Shown here: one piece after another, positions 1 to 10,821 of the stretch
Numbering within the stretch: the stretch's first letter is position 1
Layout: every line of letters begins with the position of its first letter
Source of the DNA: Asparagopsis taxiformis
Taxonomy: Eukaryota > Rhodophyta > Florideophyceae > Bonnemaisoniales > Bonnemaisoniaceae
DNA length: 64,000 nucleotides
Reading direction: 5' to 3'
Assembly (NCBI GenBank): GCA_030407315.1
Contig: JALQPE010001817.1
Span: 124,001-188,000 of the forward strand
Position numbers and translations under genes: made by a program
Notes under the pieces: model-generated
What the model was told of the DNA's origin: nothing
The model's database searches: none
The model's input: the letters and a program-made list of their open reading frames with translations, nothing else

Positions 1-26
1 TTGCTCCTGTCTTGAATCGATCGCAG

Positions 27-461
27 TTCACCGTGTCATCCCTGGTTTCATGATCCAGGTAAGTTGATTATGTCCACTTGATATATCATATTTTGTATAA
101 TACTTTGACTGACGTTGTGAAATTGTCTATAATCTGATCTGATTCTTGTTTAAAGGGTGGTGACTTCACCATGGGCAACGGTACTGGTGGCAAGTCCATT
201 TATGGAAACAAATTCCGAGATGAAAACTTTGATCTCAAGCACACTGGCATGGGCTGTCTCTCCATGGCCAACGCTGGTCCGAACACCAACGGCTCTCAAT
301 TCTTTATCTGCACCGCCGACACGCCCTGGCTAGATGGCAAGCACGTCGTCTTCGGTCAAGTTGTTGGTGGACTCGAAGTCGTCAAGGCCATTGAGTCTAT
401 TGGCTCCAGAAGTGGTGCCACCGCGAAGCAGGCCGTAATTGCTGACTGTGGTGTCCTGTAA
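27..461 (+). CDS. Cyclophilin-type peptidyl-prolyl isomerase, 5' part outside window
   Basis: Cyclophilins catalyse cis-trans isomerisation of prolyl bonds and act as folding helpers. The visible exons are 27-58 and 156-461, joined across a 97-bp intron (59-155, donor gtaagt). An acceptor ends at 26, so at least one more exon lies to the left. The joined protein reads [15 protein letters not shown], then [17 protein letters not shown] and [12 protein letters not shown]. These carry the active-site Arg, the Phe-Met-Gln triad, and the Trp and His of the cyclosporin pocket, so the enzyme looks fully active. It ends in CGVL with no extension, as in the compact cyclophilin A class. Organelle targeting cannot be judged because the N-terminus is missing. 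Confidence 0.95.
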
Positions 462-2454
462 ATCGGTGAACCCCAGCATTGGCCTACTGAGCTCGGTAAA
501 GTCAACTGGTATGTGACGGAGGGGAATTGATCCTTATCTGTCAAAGCAACAATATGTTGATAATTAGTAGGCTAATATGGTATGCAGGAAGAGTATGCAT
601 CCTAAATCTAGAACGTCCTAGGTTCCGTGCCTTTGCGTAGGGTGTCTGCGCGCATCGAGTCGCACTCGAAACCTACCGTTCCTATCGGACAGAACATCAT
701 GATGCAAGGGTAGCCATCGTGTGTTGATCTGACAGGAATAGAGCGATATGTCTACATCCTACGCCATCGTTGTATACAAGTGCACGAATGTCTTACTACC
801 AACAAACAAACGTCATCAACTCATTGCCACAGTGTTAGCGGCAATATTTCGACGCAGTCCACCACTACAGAACCGGATTAGGAAGGTGCCGACGGTGATG
901 ATCTGTTTTACATTATGCCGAGGGAGATATGACCCACCAAGTGTTTGTTCTGTTGGGTTTAAATGGATGGTGCTGGGACTAATACTACATATTACATTGC
1001 TATGCCCACTGGAATCAAAACAAAGTTGATCTTGAAATGAACATGAAGCCGCGTCCCGAGTGATCCTCGAAAATCTCGCAATCGGGATAGCAGGCAACTT
1101 GTGGAGAAAACTCCTTGATGTGCGCCCCCTTGGTTGAGAACAGATCAGCCATGCGACATGCGACTGGGCTGCTGCTCGACCGTTAAAGAGGCGGTTGTAC
1201 TAATGGCGTAAATGGGAAACGCTGCGAACGAACGCACACATGCTCGCACATGTGATTGCAGGGCGCAACAGTTCCTGGCTGCAGAACGAAGGGATTGTGC
1301 GTTAGGGATCGAGCCTCCCATGCATTAAATAGTAGGACGATGATAAACATCGCACGGCGGTAGATGGCCTTACAGCTGAGAGCTGGATTGGGACTGTAAG
1401 CAGACGTAATCTATTTTTGTGATCTGATCTTGTCGGCACAGGTACAATTTGTCTGCGGCGAAAACAATTTGCGACGGGGACAGAAAATTAAAAGTATAAA
1501 ATTCATTGAGACTATGTCTGACGTGAGGTGTAGCGCGTGGCCTGTTAAAAGTTCTAGAGATGGCAGGGACTCGTGACTGCAAGTATAATACAAGTATCTG
1601 CCGTACCGGTCACGCACACGCGTATGTTGTAGTCTGTACGTAATGCTTTGAGCTACTTTTTTAATTTTATTTTGCTCAAAGAAATGGACGTAACGCGTGT
1701 TCCTTCTTAACAAACCCTTACGTGTCTGCCGTCAACATGACAGCAATTTGAAGCACAACGCCGCGTGGAGTAAACCCACTGTGTTCGACTTCGCTCGATT
1801 TGCACCTTTACCATCCGACTCTTCCTCCAGACTCCATCGCTGAACTGGAGTGGAATTTACATTGTTGAGCACAGCCCGTCGCGCCCAGGACGCGCCATGC
1901 CGTGCCTTCAACGCCGCAATCTATGTGCTATCACGCCGCGCCCAGCTCGTAACGATACGGAGCGCGTCGATGTTCCAATGCGCTTGCACAAATGACGGCG
2001 GTGCTGAAAAAAATCGCGCCATTATCGTGCTCCGGCAAGTGTAATGCCAAAGTGGACCCGATGTGCGCCCCGGCGCGGCGCAACGCAAAGCGACGCCGCA
2101 TAATGAGCATTTGATAGCTGTGACAGCAAGTCTGCGCACGGCAGGGATACAGTGTTTATTGTGATGAACGCCTTTTGTTGTCAATTGCACTCGGCGACAA
2201 TGCCTGCACGCTGCCCGTGAATTGTGCGTCGATGCACTCATATCGGACACGTTTGTCGTGTCTAGACGAGGTGCGGCCCGTAGTGACGACGTGAGAAAGG
2301 CCGTTTGGAATATAGTGGTGATGGTGGAGATGCTTACGTCTATACAAGTACAAAAGGCGCAGCGATATGAGTAGTGTTGCCTCCTGAAAAGAGCTTTTTT
2401 TTCATCTTCGATTGTAGGGATAAACAAATGTAATACAATAGGCTTTGCAACCAA

Positions 2455-2476
2455 ACTGCACTGCACTGCACTGCAC
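2455..2476 (+). repeat. Short ACTGC pentanucleotide tandem repeat
   Basis: Just over four perfect head-to-tail copies of ACTGC sit inside the gene-free stretch. It is a simple microsatellite with no visible function. Confidence 0.8.
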
Positions 2477-4646
2477 AACTGTTGTTATGTTTTATAATTC
2501 AGGCCGAAAAAAACGGAAGCGCTCGTCACGTTGAGTGCTGGAGTGTATTAGCTCGCACGGACGACGAAATTGAGGAAAGGGTGACCGACCGAGTCCAACT
2601 CAAACTGCCGACAATTACATTGCGATACCTTGTAGCAGTCAGTTAATATGTATGGGTGCAATTACGAAACGATAAATACTTTATTCATATCCTTACACAG
2701 CACAACACCCTATTGTCTTGCCCTGCATGCCATGCGGCAAGACCCTCGCCCCCGCCGCGATAGATCTTTCGCAATTCGTTCGAATGAGGAATACGTGTTG
2801 ACAGTTTGCATTGTTACTGCGCTGAGAGTTACTCAATTAGTACACACGCTGCATCGGATGGAATGGTAGCAGATTGTAGATACAAACAGTTCTTACACGT
2901 ATATACACGCTCGACTCAAACATGCCTGAATGTTCTATATATCCGCAAATAGCCGTCGCTTAGCATCAGATTTTGTCCCAGCGCGCGGCGGAGGGGCGGA
3001 CGGTTGCAGGATGGAGATTTCAAATATGTGTAATAAACTGTTGAGAAACAGCAAGCGAATTTACATCGGTTCTGTCTAGTAAGGTACGAACTCGGATTTT
3101 GCTTGTAGTTGGACAGAACGCAGCAGATGCGAGCTATAAATGGAAGATCACCCAACATGTTCCAACGTGCAGTTGTACTGTATATTATGGCTGTCGAATT
3201 CAAAGATGCACACAATATCTAGAGTGACAGTGAAAGCTGGCAGGGCGCACAAGTCTGGCACCACGAGATGGGACCAGACGGTTGCCGTTTCATATTACAA
3301 TGCAACGCTCATTGCTGGTATCGGCGAGATGATGATGATAAATATATCAATGTGAGGCAAAGCTAGCTACGTAGGGCGTGTTTCTATAAGTTGTGGATGC
3401 AGAGTGCGATGTGATGGGATGATGATGTCTGACAGTTGAGCTTGAATTTCTTTGAGAATACTCAATGGCGTGCAGCGCATGCGAGCAACAGATCGCCAGG
3501 CTTGGTGGAACTGTAAATAATAACCTAGCGATAGCAGTCCAGCAGTCCAGCAGTAGCGGCAACATCAATCATAGCCCTTCTTCTCACGTGAGACAATTTG
3601 TTGACTTTGTGCACCAAACGGGCGGTTCAATTGGGTACCACAGAGCGGGCGCGATACTGCAACTGGTCTGTCTGTCTTGCGAAACTGGTCGACGAAACGC
3701 TGGTAGGTTTTTTCCAAACAGCGCGATTCGCTGCGGCGGTACAAGGACGGTGCGATTAATCATCACGTCGTAAAGAGCGAAAGACAATACATGATGATTA
3801 GCAACAAATGACCAAAGCCGCTCGTTGGCATGCTGAGCGGGGCGGGGCGCAGAAATGCACTGTTGGATTAAAGAGTTGACTACAGGCATACGACACGAGT
3901 CGTGTCACACGACTGGCACGCGGTCGAGTTGACTTGTTGCCAGCGTTAAGGTAGTACCTCATTCCACTTTACACAAAACCGGTGCGCACGTATGGCATGA
4001 CCGGCATGGCAAGCACACGTATCTATGTCGTACGCGCGCGTCGTTTCAAAAAAGACACGTCGCGTGCCCTTTCGATCCCTATTCAATCATATCTCGTGTC
4101 TAGCAATCGCCTTGTTCCACTCCGTAGGCATCATCCAGTTTAACAACATATCGTAAACACACATGTACACCATTGCATTATCGCCTCTAAGATCGGCTCG
4201 CGCATGCCAGCCTAAACTTTGGCCTCGTCTGACCTGCTCGTCTTCGCTTGGATCTGACCCACCCGGCCCCATCCATTATACGCTATCTCGTTTCATACGT
4301 TTGTGCAAATGAACACACCGATAAATATAGGTGGAATCCGGAGAACTCTTCCGTTTCGTCCTTCTATTGACACTCGTCTTGCTCGTCCGCTCGCAAACAC
4401 CGTCACTGTGCAATTTGCAGTCTACTTTCCCGACTCACTATTCGACCTGTTTGTCTTTCTCAATTGTTCTTTGAGCAATTCAGCGTCTTCATTGGGATGT
4501 CATGCTCAATTGCCTCCAATCGCACAACTGCGTCGTTTTCCACTTTCACGCCGCCCCTTCCCAACCACTTCTTCGCCAACCCGATACGCATTTAATCCCC
4601 ACCTCCACCTGCTGCTTTCGCAAATTGCTCATCACGCACAACTGCT

Positions 4647-4685
4647 CACACACACACACACACACACACAACACACACACACACA
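4647..4685 (+). repeat. CA-dinucleotide microsatellite in a 5' leader
   Basis: About 19 CA units with one single-base interruption lie 25 bases upstream of the start codon at 4711. The tract probably falls in the 5' untranslated leader of that small gene. Length variation here could alter its expression, which is inference. Confidence 0.85.
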
Positions 4686-4710
4686 TTCCAAAACCCCAAA
4701 CAACGCAACA

Positions 4711-4959
4711 ATGAAGACCTGGTCAAGCAAGGGAAAGACACTCTCTTCCTCAGAAATCGCTTCATTCTCCAGAAAAGTGAGAAGAACACTCGATGGTGAC
4801 AAGTATGGAACATTCACAGATTTGGTCTCCGGATACAGGCAAGGACAAGTAGATACAGGTTCCTTCTTCTCTAGGATGGCCGTCGTTCTCGCCGGTCAGG
4901 GTGACTTGTGGCGCACTTTCGAGAGAATTTCCCCCAGTGACTGGACAGCTTTGGTTTAA
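4711..4959 (+). CDS. Small stand-alone helical-domain protein (PAH / harmonin-homology-like)
   Basis: This 82-residue protein consists almost wholly of one predicted helical bundle. From residue 18 the order is FSRKVRRTLDGD, YGTFTDLVSGYRQG, then FFSRMAVVLAGQGDLWRTF and a final Pro-Ser. The spacing (basic helix, Tyr-x-x-Phe helix, Val-Asp helix, 'DL..F..isP' end) resembles paired amphipathic helix domains of Sin3 and the harmonin-homology domains of RTEL1. Both bind short helical peptides. The frame is open upstream to 4303, but the ATG at 4711 follows the pyrimidine-rich leader and CA repeat and is the likely start. There is no targeting signal or membrane segment. It could act as a small interaction module that competes for partners. 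The fold call is from pattern only. Confidence 0.6.
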   Translation: MKTWSSKGKTLSSSEIASFSRKVRRTLDGDKYGTFTDLVSGYRQGQVDTGSFFSRMAVVLAGQGDLWRTFERISPSDWTALV

Positions 4960-5200
4960 AACATTGGAATAGATGCTTTAGCACTGCACGTATTTGCTGT
5001 GCGCACTGCTCCAACGCTTACTTTCTGCTTCGGACATCAGCTGGTTTCCTTCGCATCACCTTCTTAGCTCATTATCTTCACGGCAAGTAGAGCATGACCC
5101 TTTGCCAGAGTTTCCTCTATAAGTCGACTTGTAGTCAACTGTAACAACAAGTAAACCTATTTCCGTTCCTCCATTAGACCTATATTGTATAACAGCACTA

Positions 5201-7513
5201 TTATGGTGCAGGTGCCGATGGCACTGTCTCTAACATTTCGCAAGCAGTTTGACTATCTGGTCTGTCCTCTGCGCGCTGAGACCAAAGCATGGAAATTAAG
5301 CTTTGCAATTGCTCGGGCGCCGATGAAGGCGGATTGCCGGGGCGCTCCCCTCGTCCAATCACAGCAGCGACAATTTGCGGTGCTCGAAGGCCTTCAAATG
5401 GAACGTTACCAGAGGCAAGTTCCCACAGTACCACTCCTAGTGTATACATATCGCAACGTTTCATTGCTGAAAACACGTCGTCTCGAGTTTGCACTTTAGA
5501 CCTATCTTCATCTAGCAGTTCCGGTGCTAGGTACGGTGTGAATGACGACGCAAACGTACATGGTGGGTCCTGAGCGCATTCCGATTTGGAGTATGACCCG
5601 CCCATTTCTATAATTTTCAAACGATGCTGCGCAGTCCAATCGCTTACAATAGGTTCCGAGACAGCAATACATTGCGGAGAAAATGCCGACCCCGCGAACA
5701 CGTCACTTTCGTGCAGCAATCTTAGAGCGCGCACGAGCTGCAGTGAAAGCATGAGCAAACCATTCTGAGAGAGAAAACGTTGCCTGGCGCGTAGGAATTG
5801 AAGATTGTGTTGCAGAGTTCCTCCAATCGGTAATTCAGTAACGACAACAATTCTATTGTCCGGGGGCATCGCACGTGAGATTCCGTAGAATTGTGCGATA
5901 TGCGGGCCTCGCAGTGATCGCAGACGTCTCAGATGTCGATCTGTATCAAGACTTGGCGATGGCAGGAGTGCACTCGATGTCACATGGTGCGTTTTATGCA
6001 CACGGATACCAACGACTTCACCATCCATTCGACCACTGTACAATGTCGCGGTGTGTGTAGTTGTATATATGAGTTCAGGGGCTTCAATCCACGACAGTCG
6101 ATCCAGTTTAACATAATGGGTGTCGCTGGTGTGCAAATGCTCCTCTGCACTTTGAGAGGCAGACGGGCCGTCGGAATATGCGGACGAGGTAGCAGTAATT
6201 TTGGCAGCTGCAAGAATTCGAACGAGTTCGTAATTTGGAGCAACATCGATAAGATCTGTACGACAAATCGGACATGAAGGGTTATTTGTTGCAGTCCACA
6301 GTTTTTCATTGCATGATTGGCAGCCGTATGTATGGCCACACGTTCCCGAACATATTGGAATGCGGGAATGATCATCATACGGCAATGTGCATATCGGACA
6401 GGTTAAAGTGACAACATTTGAAGGACAAAAAACGAGCTGACGATCAGCACGCTGCCCCTTGATAATCATGTGCATGGGCTGAATAAGATATCGTCCATCT
6501 GCATGTGAATCTGTAGTCGATATTTGCTCTGGCAATTGCTGGGACGACGACGCGGGACGGGAAACGAGGAGTGGTTTGGTCGGAACGCCGAGAATACGAA
6601 CAGTTCCATCGGCACAACCCGAGGCGACATGGCGGGCATCCGGCGAAAAGGCGAGGGCGTACACCTGTGCGGAATGGTCTGAATGTGTTGCTACAAGTTG
6701 AAACTTGTGATTATGTAATCTCCACAGACGTACCGTACCAGTGCTACCGGCAGCAGCAAAGATGGAATCGGTAGCTCTAGACGGTGCGGCCACCAATGCA
6801 TGCAACTTGTTGGAGGGTGCGCGTTCTGGTTTGGTAGACTGAACGGGTGGGGATGTCGGGTTATTGAGGTCCCATACTTTGGCCTTACCGTCCCAGCCGG
6901 CAGATATCAATAGGGTGTCGATAGATGAGAAAGCAACGGCGGATACAAACGATCGATGGTCTTGTAGCACGGCAACACACGTGCCAGCAGCGCTTGACAA
7001 GTCCCAAACACGCACAACACCTTTGGTATCCCCAACGGCCAATCTGGTTAAATCGCAATGAAACGATGCGCAAAAGATGACTGAAGCGCTCTCAAAGCTG
7101 CTGACAGGCTGTCCGCCATATGTGCGGACGAAAACAGATGACGAGCTGCGAATTGCAAATAATCCAGCAATGGAGTTGCTGCTATACTGCGGCGTGCTCA
7201 GAGCTATGACGCTGCCCGCTTGGGCTATGCTTGCATTTGCGTCCGTCAACACGCTCAGATTATTTGCATTCACGAAACGTACCACCGGCGCTGAGTCGTC
7301 GCTGACGGCGATCAGGGAGGTGCCGAATCGAAGATGGCGTGCTCCGGCAAGTTTCACAGGCGGGAGCACTTTACTGCCATCCCATATTCGTAGAATGTGG
7401 TCATTGGAAATCCACCCAAGTCGGATGCCGTCTTCGGAGAATGATAGACTTATTACTGCCGGCGTGCCCATAATCACCAGCCGAGTTGTCTGTACATCAA
7501 GACGAGATAACAT
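5201..7513 (-). CDS. WD40-RING-pseudokinase fusion protein
   Basis: This is a 770-residue, single-exon protein. Residues about 1-310 hold WD40 repeats (for example GVVRVWDL, GKAKVWDL, GTVRLWRL, each after a Gly-His-type turn). Residues about 371-418 form a RING-HC finger: CPIC, then C-G-H, HTYGC, CQSC and CPICR, with all eight metal ligands present. Residues about 475-765 follow a protein-kinase layout with the YLAPELL and DMYTLGVVLWEL segments kept. The VAIK lysine is Arg (GIRV), the HRD loop reads GSAFSPQC, and DFG reads MGG, so the kinase is almost certainly inactive. The RING suggests an E3 ubiquitin ligase whose substrate is chosen by the propeller or the pseudokinase. The domain set recalls plant KEG (RING-kinase-repeats), in a different order. 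A second Met at residue 15 is an alternative start. Confidence 0.88.
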   Translation of the reverse strand: MLSRLDVQTTRLVIMGTPAVISLSFSEDGIRLGWISNDHILRIWDGSKVLPPVKLAGARHLRFGTSLIAVSDDSAPVVRFVNANNLSVLTDANASIAQAGSVIALSTPQYSSNSIAGLFAIRSSSSVFVRTYGGQPVSSFESASVIFCASFHCDLTRLAVGDTKGVVRVWDLSSAAGTCVAVLQDHRSFVSAVAFSSIDTLLISAGWDGKAKVWDLNNPTSPPVQSTKPERAPSNKLHALVAAPSRATDSIFAAAGSTGTVRLWRLHNHKFQLVATHSDHSAQVYALAFSPDARHVASGCADGTVRILGVPTKPLLVSRPASSSQQLPEQISTTDSHADGRYLIQPMHMIIKGQRADRQLVFCPSNVVTLTCPICTLPYDDHSRIPICSGTCGHTYGCQSCNEKLWTATNNPSCPICRTDLIDVAPNYELVRILAAAKITATSSAYSDGPSASQSAEEHLHTSDTHYVKLDRLSWIEAPELIYTTTHTATLYSGRMDGEVVGIRVHKTHHVTSSALLPSPSLDTDRHLRRLRSLRGPHIAQFYGISRAMPPDNRIVVVTELPIGGTLQHNLQFLRARQRFLSQNGLLMLSLQLVRALRLLHESDVFAGSAFSPQCIAVSEPIVSDWTAQHRLKIIEMGGSYSKSECAQDPPCTFASSFTPYLAPELLDEDRSKVQTRDDVFSAMKRCDMYTLGVVLWELASGNVPFEGLRAPQIVAAVIGRGERPGNPPSSAPEQLQSLISMLWSQRAEDRPDSQTACEMLETVPSAPAP

Positions 7514-7807
7514 TATTTTCGTTTATATTTTAATCGACGATCTCTATTGCAAATGCGCAGCCGCGGCTCATGTTGATCTCAACACGCACATATGCGGATT
7601 TCAAAATTTTCGCGATAGTTTACATCTGATGACACGTATTCCAACACTCACACAAATTTAGCCCTAAATGGATCCATCGACGTACGGCCCCGTAAGGTTT
7701 GTGCTTGTGTTACAGATCGCCGACGACGATTGCTGCTACCATCTTGTCAACTGCACCCCTTGCTCGATCGACGTAAGCAGCTTCGTCTGACGCTTTCTAT
7801 TTTCGCA

Positions 7808-8376
7808 ATGGCTCCATCTCAAGTTGTACGTGTTTACTGCGGAATGCCGTCCCAATTACTGTCCATTGCGCTTTCTCGCTCCGGCAATAGTTTTTGCTAA
7901 CTCCTGTCGTTCATTTCTTTCATCCACCACAGAAAAGCAAGCCTGGCAAGGTTGGCGGAAAGTTTGTTATTGATTGTTCGGCGCCATGTGACGACAAGAT
8001 CATGGATGTCGTGGTATTCGTAGGTTGATATCAATGGCAGCGTGCGAGCGTGCAAATTGTCCCGCAGAGTGCTAACCATGCGTCTCTGGCCTGTGGTGCT
8101 ATTTAGGAAAAGTTTCTCAATGAGCGTATCAAGGTTAACAACAAGACTGGAAACCTTGGCGATGTGATTACCATTACGCGCGATAAGTCGAAGATCACGG
8201 TGGAGGCGACTCAAAAGTTCTCTAAGCGCTATTTGAAGTATCTGACCAAAAAGTTCCTCAAGAAGCAAAACTTGAGAGATTGGATGCGAGTAGTTGCGTC
8301 GGATAAGAACACGTACGAACTGCGCTACTTTAACATCAGCGAAGACCTCGAGGAGGACGACTCGGACGATGAGTGA
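7808..8376 (+). CDS. RPL22: Cytosolic 60S ribosomal protein L22 (eL22)
   Basis: eL22 is a structural protein of the large cytosolic ribosomal subunit. Exons 7808-7825, 7933-8013 and 8107-8376 join to 122 residues. Donors are gtacgt and gtattc, acceptors ccacag and atttag. The first exon codes only MAPSQV, as is common in ribosomal protein genes. Diagnostic segments are [34 protein letters not shown] and [10 protein letters not shown], followed by an acidic tail ending DDSDDE. Length and tail fit the family. It is divergent from the WD40-RING gene with 294 bases between the two starts, so the two may share promoter DNA. Confidence 0.95.
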
Positions 8377-8796
8377 AGATAGCAAGTGTCAAACTAATCC
8401 AAGTGTGTATAGCTCGGGTGGCGTGTCTCCACGTTGGCACACATGCTGCAGCAGCAGCCGACATGGAACAAGCTCGACACCAGTGCCTGTGATACAACAT
8501 GCCAGATTTTATAAGGAAAAATAAAGTCGAGCTGCTTAAAACTGATAATTTGTTTGCAATTTTGCAGCGCTCTATGGCCCCGGCGCTTGGTTCGATGCCA
8601 ACTGACGCCAGCCAAGTGCCCGTGTTTGTACGTTTGCACTACAGTTCTCGCAGTCCTTTCGCCGCTCCGTCCTCTCCCCTAATCGCCATTCTTTCTTTAT
8701 GCCCCTCAACGCTCCCATCCGCCACGAGCATGATCCGCATCTCCTAGCCACTTGAACAATTCCCATTCCCCACCGCCGCACTGATCTCAGAGGTAC
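8377..8796. other. Intergenic DNA between RPL22 and CNOT2
   Basis: These 420 bases hold the RPL22 3' end and the CNOT2 leader. The second half turns C/T-rich, as is usual ahead of genes in this window. I see no gene. An in-frame stop lies 12 bases before the CNOT2 ATG. Confidence 0.6.
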
Positions 8797-10821
8797 ATGA
8801 CCAATTTCTATTCCGCCTATCGTGCAGACAACCCAACCCAACCAACCCAGTCGTCTCCACGTCACACCCTCCCTCCCGCGCTCGATTCACCCCCAGCACC
8901 CTCCGCCCGCATCGTGCACTCGTCTGCCTCCCAGACAAACTCCCTCCCCTTCCTGCCACAACAGGCATGGGCCCCGGATCACCCGACGCTTCAGCAGCAC
9001 ACATCCCAATCGCTTCCACACAACACTCCTCATCCGTCCTCTGTACATACCGCTTCCCTGCCTGCACACTCGTCGCGTGCGCTCAACAATACCATGAACG
9101 GCACCCGTGCATCCCCCGTCGGCTCCAGGTCCAACGCCCCTTATGAAGACAATCTATTTCAAGTCATGGGTAAAGGCTTTGCAGAAGCTCCCTCTCGCAA
9201 TCCTCCCATCGTGGCATCCGCAAGCCCTTCCCAACCATCAATGGACCAGTTCTCTCAGCTGCGTCCGTCCCCGTCGTCAAATGTCTTCGACCCCAGTGAA
9301 TTTCCATCCCTCGGCGGTGGCCTGGCTGGACCCCCTCCCATCGCTGTCAACACCACTTCTTTGCTCACCAGCTCCGGCGCCCTTGATACACCTAATCTCA
9401 ATGCAGTCAGCTTGCCGTCGTCGTCGATGAACGGACTGGGACAGTATGCAGATCTCTATAACATGGGCGGCTATGGAGATGGACGAGCAAAAGCAGTTGA
9501 TGCTCTTACCGGTACGCCATCACAGTCTGAGTTCAGTATGCATAGTGAGGATTTTCCGGCGTTAGGCGGTGCCCCAGCTCCCGGTGGTGCAATACAATCT
9601 TCCAATGTTATCGGTAATAGCGCAAACGGCATCTCCGTAGCTTCAGCAACACGGCTCACATCTGGTGCTCTGCAGGACAAGTTGGGCGTTTCCGAGGCCT
9701 ACCAAAGTAGGAGTGCCGCTGGAAACGTTCAAACCCAAACCCAACTGCATGCTGCCCTGGGAAGAGGTGCAGTGCGCGCTGATGCGTCAAATTCTGGATT
9801 CCTTATGGGCAGGGCTGCTCCATCTACTAATAGTTATCAACTAAGCGAAAGGTTAACTAATTCATCCGTGCAGCGACCAGATAGGAATCGAAGTCAGCCG
9901 CCTCCACAACCAAGAGGTCAACAAGATAGCGCTGGTTCCCCATCAAGGAGCCTGTTTCACGTTCCACAAAGTCATGTAATGGGACAGAAAGTTTCCCTAT
10001 CTAGGGATGCAGCAGTAGGAGACGAAGCTGATGCATCAAGCAGAGGTGACACACAGTCTAGGCATAATCCTAACTTGACGGAATCCGATACAAACAAGCG
10101 ACCTGAATCTGATGCATTTGGTATGCAAGGGCCTGGTGGTTCAGGGAAAGACGAAGCTACTAACTCGCTCTTGACACGCCTCGCGGCAACTAGCCTTGAA
10201 GATGGAACTAGTTCGTCAACGTCTGTATTACCGGCTGATCAATACGGAATGAAGGGTTTGCTGCCAGTTGTCAGTCCGGGGGCCGATGGAAGCAACATGA
10301 ACTTCCTTTCTATAGGAGTGGACCTGACAGCACTGGGATTAAATCTCAACTCGGCTGAACCACTTCACAAGACGTTTGAAAATCCATGGGAGGGAGGCCA
10401 AGGGGGTGGTTCAGGACAAGGGGATGGCCTGAGCTCATCGCAACGAAGTGAGGAGCCGGAGTACAAATTGCCAACGTGTTATTATATGCAGCCGCCGGCG
10501 TTGAAAACAAGCCATTTCACCAAGTTTCAACTGGAAACGCTGTTCTATGTGTTTTACAACATGCCGCGGGATGTGTTACAACTACTCGCTGCTGTGGAGT
10601 TGTACAATAGAGAATGGCGGTATCACAAGGACCTAAAGCTGTGGTTCACGCGGGCTCCTGGGACAACACAGGGATATGAGCGTGGTGCGTATATCTACTT
10701 TGACATCAAGTCTTGGGAAAGGCGACCATTTCATGATGCGAACCAGTCTTTCGTCCAAGGGTTGATGACAGAAGACGAATTGCGTTCGTCTCACATTCCG
10801 GCACATATGTCTTCTTCATGA
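8797..10821 (+). CDS. CNOT2: CCR4-NOT transcription complex subunit 2 (CNOT2/NOT2)
   Basis: NOT2 is a scaffold subunit of the CCR4-NOT deadenylase, which shortens mRNA poly(A) tails and represses translation. The protein has 674 residues in one exon. The long Ser/Pro/Gln-rich N-terminal half contains two short motifs typical of NOT2 proteins, EFPSLGG and DFPALGG. The C-terminal part (about 560-665) is the NOT2/3/5 'NOT box' domain: LPTCYYMQPP, FYVFYNMPRD, LAAVELYNREWRYHKDLKLWF and the ERGAYIYFD strand. The NOT box pairs with NOT3/5 and docks on NOT1. A TGA in frame 12 bases upstream fixes 8797 as the first usable ATG. Confidence 0.92.
   Translation: MTNFYSAYRADNPTQPTQSSPRHTLPPALDSPPAPSARIVHSSASQTNSLPFLPQQAWAPDHPTLQQHTSQSLPHNTPHPSSVHTASLPAHSSRALNNTMNGTRASPVGSRSNAPYEDNLFQVMGKGFAEAPSRNPPIVASASPSQPSMDQFSQLRPSPSSNVFDPSEFPSLGGGLAGPPPIAVNTTSLLTSSGALDTPNLNAVSLPSSSMNGLGQYADLYNMGGYGDGRAKAVDALTGTPSQSEFSMHSEDFPALGGAPAPGGAIQSSNVIGNSANGISVASATRLTSGALQDKLGVSEAYQSRSAAGNVQTQTQLHAALGRGAVRADASNSGFLMGRAAPSTNSYQLSERLTNSSVQRPDRNRSQPPPQPRGQQDSAGSPSRSLFHVPQSHVMGQKVSLSRDAAVGDEADASSRGDTQSRHNPNLTESDTNKRPESDAFGMQGPGGSGKDEATNSLLTRLAATSLEDGTSSSTSVLPADQYGMKGLLPVVSPGADGSNMNFLSIGVDLTALGLNLNSAEPLHKTFENPWEGGQGGGSGQGDGLSSSQRSEEPEYKLPTCYYMQPPALKTSHFTKFQLETLFYVFYNMPRDVLQLLAAVELYNREWRYHKDLKLWFTRAPGTTQGYERGAYIYFDIKSWERRPFHDANQSFVQGLMTEDELRSSHIPAHMSSS

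Larger units (their letters stand above)
462..4710. other. Long stretch without a recognisable gene, plus leader of the next gene
   Basis: About 4.2 kb lies between the cyclophilin stop and the next start codon at 4711. Frames up to 185 codons occur (for example 1921-2478, minus), but none has family motifs, low-complexity structure or splice-joined neighbours. The stretch holds a short pentanucleotide repeat (2455-2476) and a 15-base palindrome around 3892-3906. The last 400 bases (about 4300-4710) are rich in C and T and contain a CA repeat, which suits a 5' leader. I saw no tRNA or snRNA signature. A long noncoding RNA, regulatory DNA or decayed sequence are all possible. Confidence 0.5.

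Noticed and set aside
1921..2478. 185-codon minus-strand frame in the long gene-free stretch
   Set aside because: Composition is erratic (many Cys, His and Ser), there are no motifs, and no splice-linked neighbour exists. It is likely a chance frame.
8589..8599. GGTTCGATGCC, a match to the tRNA B box
   Set aside because: The T-stem has a mismatch and there is no A box, anticodon arm or acceptor stem in reach. Not a tRNA gene.
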